Assembly: GCF_003853415.1 (NCBI RefSeq)
Contig: NZ_QTPP01000020.1
Location: 62,001-126,000 of the forward strand
Reading direction: 5' to 3'
DNA length: 64,000 nucleotides
DNA from: Burkholderia sp. Bp9142
Lineage (GTDB): Bacteria > Pseudomonadota > Gammaproteobacteria > Burkholderiales > Burkholderiaceae
The notes under the pieces are model-generated. The model did not search any database and was not told the DNA's origin. It worked only from the letters and a program-made list of their open reading frames with translations. Position 1 is the stretch's first letter. The number at the start of each line of letters is the position of its first letter. Below, piece after piece: positions 23,599-32,441 of this stretch. Position numbers and translations under genes: made by a program.

Positions 23599-24654
23599 TC
23601 ACCCCTCTTCCTCTTCCGCGTGCGGCGTCGCGAAACTGCGCCACAGCAGCACCGGGATGATCAGCGTGAACACGATCACTTCCTTGTACGCGCTTGCCCA
23701 GAACGACGAATACGATTCGAGCACGCCGACCAGCAGCGAGCCCGCGGCCGCGAGCGGATAGCTGACGAGCCCGCCGATGATCGCGCCGACGAAACCCTTC
23801 AGGCCGATCAGGAAGCCGGAGTCGTAATAGATCGTCGTCAGTGGACCGACGAGGATGCCGGACAGCACGCCGAGCCCTGCCGCCAGCGTGAACGCGAGCC
23901 GCCCTGCTTCGGTCGTGCCGATGCCGACGAGCCGCGCGCCGAGCCGGTTCACCGACGTCGCGCGCAGCGCCTTGCCGGCGATCGTGCGGCCGAAGTACAC
24001 GTATAGCGCACCGATCAGCACCAGTGCGGTCACGACCACGAGGACGCTCTGCACCGACACCGTCATGCTGCCGATCGCCAGCGACGCATCGGTGAATCCG
24101 TTGGTGCGCGAACCTTCCGCGCCGAACATCACGAGCCCGAGGCCGACCATCGCGAAATGGACGGCGACCGACACGATCAGCAGCAGCAGTGTCGTGCCTT
24201 CGGCGATCGGCTGATAGACGAGCCGGTAGACGAACGGCCCCATCGGCACGACGATCGCGAGCGTCAGTGCGATCTGCGCGAGCATCGGCATCGGCTGCGC
24301 GGCAAAGCTGCGCGTGATCGCGAACACCGCGAGCGGCAGCAGGACGTAGCGGCTGCCGAGCGTCGCGAGCGTGCGTCCGAGCTGATGGCGGCGTTCGCGA
24401 TGCCGGATCATGCCGCCGACTTCGAGCAGGAAGCACGCGATGCCCATCACGAACAGCAGCCAGCAGGTGGCGGGAAATTTCTGCGCCTGCAACGCCGCAA
24501 GCGTGAGCGCACCATAGGCGACGAACTCGCCCTGAGGAATGAAGATCACCCGCGTGACGGAAAACACCAGCACGAGCGCCAGCGACAGCAATGCATAAAT
24601 GGCGCCGGTCGTGATGCCGTCTTGCGCGAGGATCGCCGCAATCGAGAGATCCAT
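23599..24654 (-). CDS. livH: Branched-chain amino-acid ABC permease LivH type (operon 1)
   Basis: A 351-residue permease with the typical N-terminus GITTGAIYALLSLALVLVF and VIFIPQGEFVAYGALTLAAL, and the C-terminal KGFVGAIIGGLVSYPLAAAG. It is longer than classical LivH (about 300) because of a hydrophilic insertion near residues 80-105 (RHRERRHQLGRTLATL). The start at 24654 gives the conserved MDLSIAAILAQDG; an upstream extension to 24813 has no family match. Confidence 0.9.
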   Translation of the reverse strand: MDLSIAAILAQDGITTGAIYALLSLALVLVFSVTRVIFIPQGEFVAYGALTLAALQAQKFPATCWLLFVMGIACFLLEVGGMIRHRERRHQLGRTLATLGSRYVLLPLAVFAITRSFAAQPMPMLAQIALTLAIVVPMGPFVYRLVYQPIAEGTTLLLLIVSVAVHFAMVGLGLVMFGAEGSRTNGFTDASLAIGSMTVSVQSVLVVVTALVLIGALYVYFGRTIAGKALRATSVNRLGARLVGIGTTEAGRLAFTLAAGLGVLSGILVGPLTTIYYDSGFLIGLKGFVGAIIGGLVSYPLAAAGSLLVGVLESYSSFWASAYKEVIVFTLIIPVLLWRSFATPHAEEEEG

Positions 24655-24852
24655 ACGTTTCGTGTATCGAGAATGCTGCGGAGAAACGGCGACGGGAACG
24701 ACCCGCGCGCGGACGGCAAGACCGGGGGTCAGGCGTCGTGCGGCGGCGTCCCGGAAGTTCCATGCGGCGCGAGCACGAGCCGCCAGGCCCGCCGCGCCGC
24801 CGACGGCGCGCACGGCGCCGTTCGCGCCGCGCCCGCCGGTTTCACGTAATGC
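24655..24852. other. Gap between binding-protein gene and livH
   Basis: A GC-rich 198-base spacer in the liv operon without a gene. No strong hairpin with a U-tract was seen, so read-through from the binding-protein gene is likely, perhaps at reduced level. Confidence 0.4.
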
Positions 24853-26010
24853 TTACTCGGCCTGCAGTTTCCACTTGCCGTCGACGATCTGCACCATCAC
24901 GCGCGCACGCGTGTCGAAGCCATTGTGGTCGGTCGACGTCATGTTGATCACGCCGTGCGACACGGGCAGATCCTTCACGCTCTCGAGCGACGCGCGCAGC
25001 GCCTCGCGGAACGCCTCGGTGCCCGGTTGGCCCTTCTTCAGCGCTTCCGGAATCGCTCGCTGCAGCAGCAACCCCGCATCCCACGCATGGCCGCCGAAAG
25101 TCGCCAGCGAACCTGCGCCGTAGGCCTTCTCGTACGCGGCCTTGTAGCCGAGCGCCGGCTTCTTCACCGGACTCGAATCGGGCAGCTGGTCGGTCACGAG
25201 CACCGGGCCGGCCGGCAGGATCTCGCCTTCGCAATCCTTGCCGCACACGCGCAGGAAATCGTTGTTGGCGACGCCGTGCGTCTGGTACACCTTGCCCTTG
25301 TAGCCGCGCTCCTTCAGTGTCTTGGCCGGCAGCGCGGCCGGCGTGCCCGAACCGGCGATCAGCACCGCGTCCGGGTTCGAGCCCATCAGCTTCAGCACCT
25401 GCCCCATCACCGACGCGTCGGTGCGGTTGTAGCGCTCGTTCGACACGACCTTCAACCCGTTCTTCGCGGCGGCCGCGTCGAACGTCTTGTACCAGCTGTC
25501 GCCGTACGCATCGGCGAAGCCGACGAAGCCGACCGTCTTCACGCCGTGCTTCGCCATGTAGCCGGCGATCGCATCGGCCATCAGCTGGTCGTTCTGCGGC
25601 ACCTTGAACATCCATGCGCGCTTTGCGTCCATCGGCGCGATGATCTGCGCGCTCGCCGCAAGCGAGATCGTCGGCGTCTTGCCCTGCGACACCGGGTCGA
25701 GCATCGCGAGCGAGTTCGGCGTGACGGACGAACCGATGATGGCGTCGACGTGGTCCTCGTCGATCAGCTTGCGCACGTTCTGCACCGCGCGGCTCGTGTC
25801 GGACGCATCGTCGAGCACGATGTACTGGACGCTCTTGCCCGCGATTTCCTTCGGCAGCAGCGCGATCGTGTTCTTTTCCGGAATCCCGAGCGATGCGGCC
25901 GGCCCCGTCGCCGACAGCGTCACGCCGATCTTCACCTGTGCCGAGGCCGTCGCCGCCGCACACACGAGGCCCGCGGCAAGCAGAACCTCCATCCATCGAT
26001 TCATCTTCAT
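24853..26010 (-). CDS. Periplasmic leucine-type ABC substrate-binding protein (operon 1)
   Basis: A 385-residue type I periplasmic binding protein (Peripla_BP_6). Residues 1-25 are a signal peptide ending ASAQ, followed by VKIGVTLSATGPAASLGIPE, with IIGSSVTPNSLAMLDPVSQ and FADAYGDSWYKTF typical of the family. It delivers ligand to the LivH/LivMG/LivF complex encoded downstream. Leucine-type proteins bind many amino acids, amides or aromatic acids, so the substrate is open. The start at 26010 (MKMNRW) has GGAGACAACTCA in front. Confidence 0.92.
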   Translation of the reverse strand: MKMNRWMEVLLAAGLVCAAATASAQVKIGVTLSATGPAASLGIPEKNTIALLPKEIAGKSVQYIVLDDASDTSRAVQNVRKLIDEDHVDAIIGSSVTPNSLAMLDPVSQGKTPTISLAASAQIIAPMDAKRAWMFKVPQNDQLMADAIAGYMAKHGVKTVGFVGFADAYGDSWYKTFDAAAAKNGLKVVSNERYNRTDASVMGQVLKLMGSNPDAVLIAGSGTPAALPAKTLKERGYKGKVYQTHGVANNDFLRVCGKDCEGEILPAGPVLVTDQLPDSSPVKKPALGYKAAYEKAYGAGSLATFGGHAWDAGLLLQRAIPEALKKGQPGTEAFREALRASLESVKDLPVSHGVINMTSTDHNGFDTRARVMVQIVDGKWKLQAE

Positions 26011-26853
26011 TGAGTTGTCTCCAAACGCTGCTCGAAAAATCCGCGGGTCGCTCGGGCGGCTCCCGGTCCTCAAACAAGTTAATAATTTAACTATCTCGCC
26101 GTGCCGCGCCTACGCTCGTTTTCCCGTGAAACGCCCGCACCGCGACCACGCCCCGGCGAGACCGCGTACGCGCGCGCCGCAGCGCGTTCCGAAGCGGTCG
26201 CTCGACCGCCACGATGCGCGGCAGCCATGTCGTCAGGATGAAGCAAGCGGAGCAATGCGGCTTGACGGGAACGGCGATCGATGCGGACGCAACGATCGCC
26301 GGAAGGTCGACCGGCCGGGCCGGGTCCGGCCACGCACACGGGCGGCGCAAGATCGGAAGACCGGCCGTTCATGCGAACGCGAGCGACGCGTCGGATGCGA
26401 ACGCAACGACCGGAGAGACCGTCGTGCCGGCGAATCGCGCCAGAACGCGCATACCGGCCGCAGGACGGCTCGTGAAAGCCGGGGCATACCCGTGCGCCAC
26501 CAACCCCGAACGAGCGGCGCCAACCGCCCCGCGTGCCCCGATCCATCGTCCTGCGCTTCTCATCCAACCGTACTCCCTCTTCTGCATTCTGCTTGTAGGA
26601 GAACTGCCGACCGATTTTCCCGACCGCACGGTCGGCGAAAGCTGAGTGTAACGGACGCTTTTTACGCACGCCAACCGGGTAAGCCCGGACGACATGCACG
26701 CGGCTGCGCGCCGGCCGCGATCGACTGGCGGGAATGGACGATAACGGGGGGACGGGGGGTGATGCGCGGGGTGATGCGAGGCGGAACACGGGCGCGCGAA
26801 ACGCGGCGCCACTCGCCTGCACCATCGATGGAAATTCATGCACAACAAATGAA
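26011..26853. other. Long geneless stretch upstream of liv operon 1
   Basis: Open frames here lack recognisable families and Burkholderia-like codon use. An AT-rich patch (26075-26100) just upstream of the binding-protein gene probably contains its promoter. CCGACCG-CA-CGGTCGG at 26620-26635 is a perfect inverted repeat of the size of a TetR-type operator, but no regulator gene is near. Nothing else is recognised. Confidence 0.5.
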
Positions 26854-26886
26854 AAAGCGCTGTTGGATTCCGTCCAACAGCGCTTT
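26854..26886. terminator. Strong hairpin terminator, probably of liv operon 2
   Basis: A perfect 14-base-pair stem (AAAGCGCTGTTGGA and its complement) with a five-base loop. On the minus strand it continues into TTTTTC, about 260 bases after the livM stop. On the plus strand it is followed by TTTGGGG, a weaker U-tract. It is best read as terminator of the operon to the right. Confidence 0.75.
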
Positions 26887-27146
26887 GGGGTCCGGGCACT
26901 TTGTGCCTCGATTGTCTCCTCGTTCTCCACCTGCAAATTCGTTTCGCGGTGCATCAGAACTGAAACGAAGATTAAAGGACCTTTCACCCTGCGACAACTT
27001 AGCATTTACCCCTATGGTGCATCGCCGCACGAAAATGGGGCACCAGCCTTGCCGCGCGGCGCCGGCCCGAGGCCGCCGAGACGCCCTTCCCGGCCGCGCC
27101 GGATGGTGCTTCGCATCAACGGATCGCGATGCGCGACGGGATGCAA
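26887..27146. other. Geneless 3' region of liv operon 2
   Basis: 260 bases between the livM stop and the terminator hairpin. No reading frame is convincing; presumably it is the 3' untranslated part of the operon. Confidence 0.4.
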
Positions 27147-28124
27147 TCAGGACGGCCTGAGCGTCTTGACCCGCGCGACCATCTCGCCGACGATCCCGCG
27201 CCGGAACGCAAGCACGCATGCGATGAAGATCAGGCCCGTGACGATCGTCGCGGATTCGCCGAGCGAGTGGAACCAGCCGATGCCCGTCAGCGATGCGAGC
27301 CATTCGCCGATGTCGCCGAGGCGGTCCTCCAGCGCGACGATCAGCGCCGCGCCGAGCAACGGCCCGAACAGCGTGCCCATCCCGCCGACGAGCGTCATCA
27401 GCACGACAAGGCCCGACATCGTCCAGTACGCGTCGGACAGCGTCTCGAAGCCGAGCACCAGCACCTTCATCGAACCGGCCAGCCCCGCGAGCCCGGCCGA
27501 CAGGATGAACGCGAGCAGCTTGAAGCGGTCGGTGTCGTAGCCGAGCGAAATCGCACGCGCCTCGTTCTCCTTGATCGCGACGAGCACCTGGCCGAACGGC
27601 GAGTGCACGATCCGCACGATGAACGCGCACGCGGCGATGATCACCGCGAGCACGACGTAGTAGAGCGCGACGTCGTTCGACAGGTCGACCAGCCCGAACA
27701 GGTGCCCGCGCGGCACGCCCTGCAGCCCGTCCTCGCCGTGCGTGAACGGCGCCTGCAGGTAGATGAAGTAGACCATCTGCGCGAACGCGAGCGTGATCAT
27801 CGCGAAGTAGATGCCCTGCCGGCGGATCGCGAACAGGCCGACCACGAGCCCGAGCAGCGTCGCGGCTGCGGTGCCGGCGAGCACGCCGAGCTCGGGCGTG
27901 AAGCCGAGCGTCTGGATGCCGTAGCCGGTCACGTAGCCGGCGGTCGCGAGGAACATCGCATGGCCGAACGACAGCAGCCCCGTATAGCCGATCAGCAGGT
28001 TGAACGCAGCCGCGAACAGCGCGAACGCGAGCACCTTCATCACGAACACCGGATACGCGCCGATGAACGGCGCGGCGAGCAGCGCGGCAAGCAGCACGCC
28101 GTAGAGCACTTTTCTCTGCATCAT
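27147..28124 (-). CDS. livM: Branched-chain amino-acid ABC permease LivM type (operon 2)
   Basis: A 325-residue permease with eight or more membrane segments, including the family hallmark NLLIGYTGLLSFGHAMFLATAGY near the N-terminus and AFILSAGLAGLAGSMKVLVL and VLMTLVGGMGTLFGPLLGAAL near the C-terminus. The start ATG-ATG at 28124 overlaps the livH stop. It is the last gene of livG-livF-binding protein-livH-livM. Confidence 0.93.
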   Translation of the reverse strand: MMQRKVLYGVLLAALLAAPFIGAYPVFVMKVLAFALFAAAFNLLIGYTGLLSFGHAMFLATAGYVTGYGIQTLGFTPELGVLAGTAAATLLGLVVGLFAIRRQGIYFAMITLAFAQMVYFIYLQAPFTHGEDGLQGVPRGHLFGLVDLSNDVALYYVVLAVIIAACAFIVRIVHSPFGQVLVAIKENEARAISLGYDTDRFKLLAFILSAGLAGLAGSMKVLVLGFETLSDAYWTMSGLVVLMTLVGGMGTLFGPLLGAALIVALEDRLGDIGEWLASLTGIGWFHSLGESATIVTGLIFIACVLAFRRGIVGEMVARVKTLRPS

Positions 28125-29005
28125 TTTTCCTTGCCGAACAGGCCCGCCGGGCGGATCAGCAGCACGATCGCCATGATCACGAACACGACGGTGGCCGATG
28201 CTTCCGGGTAGAACACGCGCGTGAAGCCCTCGATCACGCCGAGCAGCAGCCCCGTGATGATCGAGCCGAGAATCGAGCCCATCCCGCCGATCACGACCAC
28301 CGCGAACACGGTGATGATCATCGGCTGGCCCATCAGCGGCGACACCTGGATCACCGGCGCGGCGAGCACGCCCGCGAATGCCGCGAGCGCGACGCCGAAG
28401 CCGTAGGTGAGCGTGATCATCATCGGCACGTTCACGCCGAACGCCTCGACCAGCTTCGGGTTCTCGGTACCGGCACGCAGATAGGCGCCGAGGCGCGTCT
28501 TCTCGATCACGAACCAGGTCGCGAGACACACCGCGAGCGATGCGACGACCACCCACGCGCGGTAGTTCGGCAGGAACATGAAGCCGAGATTGGTCGCGCC
28601 GGACAGCTGCGACGGCACGTCGTACGGCTGGCCGGACGCGCCGTAGATCGACCGGAACACGCCTTCGACGACGAGCGTGAGGCCGAACGTGAGCAACAGT
28701 CCGTACAGGTGATCGAGCTTGTACAGCCAGCGCAGCATCGAACGCTCGACCAGGATCCCGAACGCGCCGACGATCAGCGGCGCGAGCGCGAGCATCGCCC
28801 AGTACGGCAACCCGAAGTACGACAGCCCCATCCATGCGAGCATCGCGCCCAGCATGAACAGCGCGCCGTGCGCGAAGTTGATCACGTTGAGCAGCCCGAA
28901 GATCACCGCGAGCCCAAGGCTCAGGATCGCGTAGAACGAGCCGTTGACGAGCCCGAGCAGCAACTGGCTCAGCATCGCCGGCAACGGAATGCCAAAGATT
29001 TCCAT
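28121..29005 (-). CDS. livH: Branched-chain amino-acid ABC permease LivH type (operon 2)
   Basis: A 294-residue permease beginning MEIFGIPLPAMLSQLLLGLV, with NGSFYAILSLGLAVIFGLLN and NFAHGALFMLGAMLAWM and the C-terminal VVIGGMGSILGSIITGLLLG, all typical of LivH. I chose the start at 29005; an ATG at 29050 would add 15 residues. Neither has a strong ribosome site. It overlaps livM by four bases. Confidence 0.91.
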   Translation of the reverse strand: MEIFGIPLPAMLSQLLLGLVNGSFYAILSLGLAVIFGLLNVINFAHGALFMLGAMLAWMGLSYFGLPYWAMLALAPLIVGAFGILVERSMLRWLYKLDHLYGLLLTFGLTLVVEGVFRSIYGASGQPYDVPSQLSGATNLGFMFLPNYRAWVVVASLAVCLATWFVIEKTRLGAYLRAGTENPKLVEAFGVNVPMMITLTYGFGVALAAFAGVLAAPVIQVSPLMGQPMIITVFAVVVIGGMGSILGSIITGLLLGVIEGFTRVFYPEASATVVFVIMAIVLLIRPAGLFGKEK

Positions 29006-29138
29006 CGACTTAGCCGTCAGAATGAGTTTCGTTGCGTGCGCAACGTTCATGCCGTCGCGCACGCGGTCGATGCAGCGGGCACATTGCTTCGGCCGCCGAC
29101 GCGGCACGCCGAGGCGCGCCGCGACGCCGCGCCCACGC

Positions 29139-30338
29139 CTACTTCCATGCCGCGCAGCGCGTCTCCTGCTTGGTCGTGAACGCCTGCTCGCCCGGAATCG
29201 TCGCGAGCACCTTGTAGTAATCCCAGGGTTCCTTCGATTCCGACGGTTTCTTCACTTCCATCAGGTACATGTCGTGGATCATGCTGCCGTCCGCGCGAAT
29301 GTAGCCCTTTGCATAGAAGTCGTTGATCTTCATCTTCTTCAGCTCGGCCATCACCTTGTCGGAGTCGGTCGTGCCGGCCGCCTGCACGGCCTTCAGGTAC
29401 GTCGTCACCGACGAGTAGTCGGCCGCCTGCAGGCTCGACGGCATTTTCTTCATCTTGCCGAAGTAGCGCTGCGCCCACTGGCGCGCTGTCGCGTCGCGGT
29501 TCCAGTACCAGCTGTCGGTCAGCACGAGGCCCTGGGTCGTCTCGAGGCCGAGGCTGTGCACGTCGTTGATGAACATCAGCAGCGCGGCGATCTTCATCGT
29601 CTTCGTGATGCCGAACTCCTTCGCGGCCTTGATCGAGTTGATCGTGTCGCCGCCCGCGTTCGCGAGGCCGAGGATCTGCGCCTTCGACGACTGCGCCTGC
29701 AGCAGGAACGACGAGAAATCCGACGCGGACAGCGGATGGCGCACCGTGCCGAGCACCTGGCCGCCGTTCGCCTTCACCACCTCCGCCGTGTTCTTCTCGA
29801 GCGCCTTGCCGAACGCATAGTCGGCGGTCAGGAAGAACCAGGACTTGCCGCCCTGCTTCACCACCGCCGAGCCGGTGCCCTTCGCGAGCGCCATCGTGTC
29901 GTATGCGTAGTGGACCGTGTACGGCGTGCACTGCTCGTTGGTCAGCGTGTCGGCGCCCGCGCCGATGTTGATGTAGACCTTCTTCTTCTCGGCCGCGACC
30001 TGGTTCATCGACAGCGCGGTCGCGGAGTTCGTGCCGCCGACCAGCAGGTCGAGCCCGCCGCGGTCCATCCATTCGCGCGCCTTCGACGCGGCGATGTCCG
30101 CCTTGTTCTGGTGATCGGCGTAGACGACCTCGATCGGCTTGCCGAGCACCTTGCCGCCGAAGTCGGCGACCGCCATCCGGATCGCCTCGAGGCCGCCCTG
30201 CCCGTCGATGTCCGCGTAAAGCCCCGACATGTCGGTGATGAAGCCGATCTTCACGCTATCCGCGGCGTGTGCGGCGCCGGTGGTCAACGCTGCGGTCGCG
30301 ACCGCGAGACACGCGTGTGCGAGGGTCTTCATTTTCAT
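29139..30338 (-). CDS. Periplasmic ABC substrate-binding protein (operon 2)
   Basis: A 399-residue Peripla_BP_6 protein. The signal peptide covers about residues 1-25 (AAHAAD), followed by VKIGFITDMSGLYADIDGQG, VGGTNSATALSMNQVAAEKK and FFLTADYAFGKALE. TNEQCTPYTVHYAYDT and SFLLQAQSSKAQILGLANAG are features of the subfamily found with aromatic or other non-leucine ligands, so a branched-chain amino-acid substrate should not be assumed. The start has CAGGAGACGTCA ahead of it. Confidence 0.92.
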   Translation of the reverse strand: MKMKTLAHACLAVATAALTTGAAHAADSVKIGFITDMSGLYADIDGQGGLEAIRMAVADFGGKVLGKPIEVVYADHQNKADIAASKAREWMDRGGLDLLVGGTNSATALSMNQVAAEKKKVYINIGAGADTLTNEQCTPYTVHYAYDTMALAKGTGSAVVKQGGKSWFFLTADYAFGKALEKNTAEVVKANGGQVLGTVRHPLSASDFSSFLLQAQSSKAQILGLANAGGDTINSIKAAKEFGITKTMKIAALLMFINDVHSLGLETTQGLVLTDSWYWNRDATARQWAQRYFGKMKKMPSSLQAADYSSVTTYLKAVQAAGTTDSDKVMAELKKMKINDFYAKGYIRADGSMIHDMYLMEVKKPSESKEPWDYYKVLATIPGEQAFTTKQETRCAAWK

Positions 30339-30414
30339 TGACGTCTCCTGTTGTTCTGATGCGTTGTGGTTATTCGAGGCCGCCACGGCTAGCGGCAAGG
30401 GAAACGGGGCGGCG

Positions 30415-31170
30415 TCACACCCCGAGCAGGTCGTGAAGGATCGGCATCTTGCCTTCCAGTTCGGATGAGCGGAAATGCTCGACGATGCGGCCATGCTCCA
30501 TCACGTAGAAGCGGTCGGCGAGCGGCGCGGCGAAGCGGAAATTCTGTTCGACCATCACGACCGTGTAGCCGCGAGCCTTCAGCGCGACGATCATCCGCGC
30601 GAGCGCCTGCACGATCACCGGCGCGAGGCCTTCGGATATCTCGTCGAGCAGCAGCAGGTTCGCGCCGGTGCGCAGGATTCGCGCCACCGCGAGCATCTGC
30701 TGCTCGCCGCCTGACAGCCGCGTGCCCTGGCTCTGCCGGCGCGACGCGAGATTCGGGAACATCGCGTAGATCTCGTCGAGCGACATCGCATGCTCGCTCG
30801 GTCCGATCGGCGGCGGCAGCATCAGGTTCTCCTCGCACGACAGGCTCGAGAAGATCCCGCGCTCCTCCGGGCAATAGCCGACGCCGAAATGCGCGATGCG
30901 GTGCGTCGCGAGGCCGATCGTCTCGTTGCCCGCTACCTTGATCGAGCCGCTGCGGCGGCCGGTGAGGCCCATGATCGCGCGCAGCGTCGTGGTGCGGCCC
31001 GCACCGTTGCGGCCGAGCAGCGTGACGACCTCGCCGCGATGCACGCTCAGGTCGACACCGTGCAATATGTGGGATTCCCCGTACCAGGCCTCGAGGCCCG
31101 TGATCTCCAGCGCGGGCGTGCCGCTTTCGACGCCGCTCAATTCGCGTTCCTCCCGTTCGCTGTGCTTCAT
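30415..31170 (-). CDS. livF: ABC ATPase LivF type with Arg in the Walker A motif (operon 2)
   Basis: A 251-residue ATPase of the LivF group: TLLGRNGAGRTTTLRAIMGL, signature LSGGEQQML, Walker B NLLLLDEISEGLAP, switch VMVEQNF. The Walker A lysine is replaced by arginine (codon CGC on the minus strand, plus positions 30994-30996), so the motif reads GRNGAGRTTT. LivG from the same operon keeps the normal GPNGAGKTT. The start overlaps the livG stop as ATGA. Confidence 0.92.
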   Translation of the reverse strand: MKHSEREERELSGVESGTPALEITGLEAWYGESHILHGVDLSVHRGEVVTLLGRNGAGRTTTLRAIMGLTGRRSGSIKVAGNETIGLATHRIAHFGVGYCPEERGIFSSLSCEENLMLPPPIGPSEHAMSLDEIYAMFPNLASRRQSQGTRLSGGEQQMLAVARILRTGANLLLLDEISEGLAPVIVQALARMIVALKARGYTVVMVEQNFRFAAPLADRFYVMEHGRIVEHFRSSELEGKMPILHDLLGV

Positions 31171-31946
31171 GCGTGCGCCCCCGCGAGCGCCGCGTCGGCG
31201 CTGCCCATGTAAGCCTCGATCACGAGCGGATTCTTCGACACTTCCGCATACGAGCCTTCGGCCAGCACCTCGCCGCGCTGCAGGACGGTGATCGTGTCGG
31301 AGATGCCCGCGATCACGTTCATGTTGTGCTCGACCATCAGGATCGTGCGGCCGCTCGCGACCTTCTTGATCAGCGCGGTCACGCGGTCGACGTCCTCGTG
31401 GCCCATCCCCTGCGTGGGCTCGTCGAGCAGCATCAGTTCGGGTTCCATCGCGAGCGTCGTCGCGATCTCGAGCGCGCGCTTGCGGCCGTAGGCGAGCTCG
31501 ACGGTCGGCACGTGCGCGAAATCGGTGAGGCCGACCTGCGTGAGCAGGTCCATCGCACGATCATCGAGGCGCCGCAACGTGCGCTCGCTGCGCCAGAAAT
31601 GGAATTCGGTGCCAAGCGCGCGCTGCAGGCCGATGCGCACGTTCTGCAGTGCGGTCAGGTGCGGGAATACCGCCGAGATCTGGAATGAACGGATGATGCC
31701 GCGGCGCGCGACCTGCGCGGGCCGCTCGTCGGTGATGTCGATCCCGTTGAAGACGATCTGACCGGCCGTCGGTGTCAGGAACTTGGTCAGCAGGTTGAAG
31801 CAGGTGGTCTTGCCCGCGCCGTTCGGTCCGATCAACGCATGGATCGCACCGCGGCGCACACGCAGGTTGACGCCGTTCACGGCGGTGAAGCCCCTGAACT
31901 CCTTCGTCAGTCCGCGTGTTTCCAGAATCGTGTCGCCGAGAATCAT
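31167..31946 (-). CDS. livG: Branched-chain amino-acid ABC ATPase LivG type (operon 2)
   Basis: A 259-residue ATPase with intact Walker [16 protein letters not shown], the LivG-type insertion after it, signature LAYGRKRALEIA, Walker B LMLLDEPTQGM and switch MVEHNM. First gene of the operon; GGAAGGGAAC precedes the ATG. Confidence 0.94.
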   Translation of the reverse strand: MILGDTILETRGLTKEFRGFTAVNGVNLRVRRGAIHALIGPNGAGKTTCFNLLTKFLTPTAGQIVFNGIDITDERPAQVARRGIIRSFQISAVFPHLTALQNVRIGLQRALGTEFHFWRSERTLRRLDDRAMDLLTQVGLTDFAHVPTVELAYGRKRALEIATTLAMEPELMLLDEPTQGMGHEDVDRVTALIKKVASGRTILMVEHNMNVIAGISDTITVLQRGEVLAEGSYAEVSKNPLVIEAYMGSADAALAGAHA

Positions 31947-32295
31947 GTTCCCTTCCGTACGAAGTCAGGCAATGCACCGGGAAGATTCGCGCAAGCGACC
32001 GAGAACAGGTCTGCGGATGAGCGGGCTGCCCCGGACGCCATATTACGCATCGAGGGTGGTCTCCCGCGCCGACGCGTATGCACACTGCGCAACATTGTCG
32101 CCCTGTTGGTGCAGTGCAATCATCGGGATTTGCACTTATAGGGCTGGCCGCCGTATCGGACGTATCGGACGCGGCCGTGCGCGAATTGCCGGCACGCCTT
32201 TTTTGACACGCGCATCATCGGCAGTCGCGCATCCGCACGACCCGTGCCCGCTCGAACGCGGACATATTGCGCCGCGCGTCATGTCGCCGCGCAAC
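31947..32295. other. Geneless stretch upstream of liv operon 2
   Basis: About 350 bases without a convincing gene. It should contain the promoter of livG-livF-binding protein-livHM. I could not pick a -35/-10 pair with confidence. Confidence 0.45.
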
Positions 32296-32320
32296 AAAAA
32301 GGCCGCGTGAAATACGCGGC
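32296..32320 (-). terminator. Intrinsic terminator downstream of the GMC oxidoreductase gene
   Basis: On the minus strand GCCGCG-TATTTCA-CGCGGC is followed by CTTTTTG, about 120 bases past the stop codon of the GMC gene. Confidence 0.75.
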
Positions 32321-32441
32321 TTGCGGCGCAATCGCCGTTCACGTCGTCGATCCGCCGCGTTCCGCACGCGCCATCTTGTTTCGCATAGCGAATCAGCGGG
32401 TGCCCGGATGACGGCCCGCTGTCGAGCCTGTCAGCGTGGTG

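Noticed and set aside
26091..27005. A 304-codon minus-strand frame in the gene-poor gap
   Set aside because: It runs through the strong terminator hairpin and has no recognisable domain or codon bias like neighbouring genes.
27038..27052. GGGCAC-N5-TTGC, resembling a sigma54 promoter
   Set aside because: It points rightward into the 3' end of livM on the opposite strand with no gene to drive, and the first base of the consensus is wrong. Probably chance.
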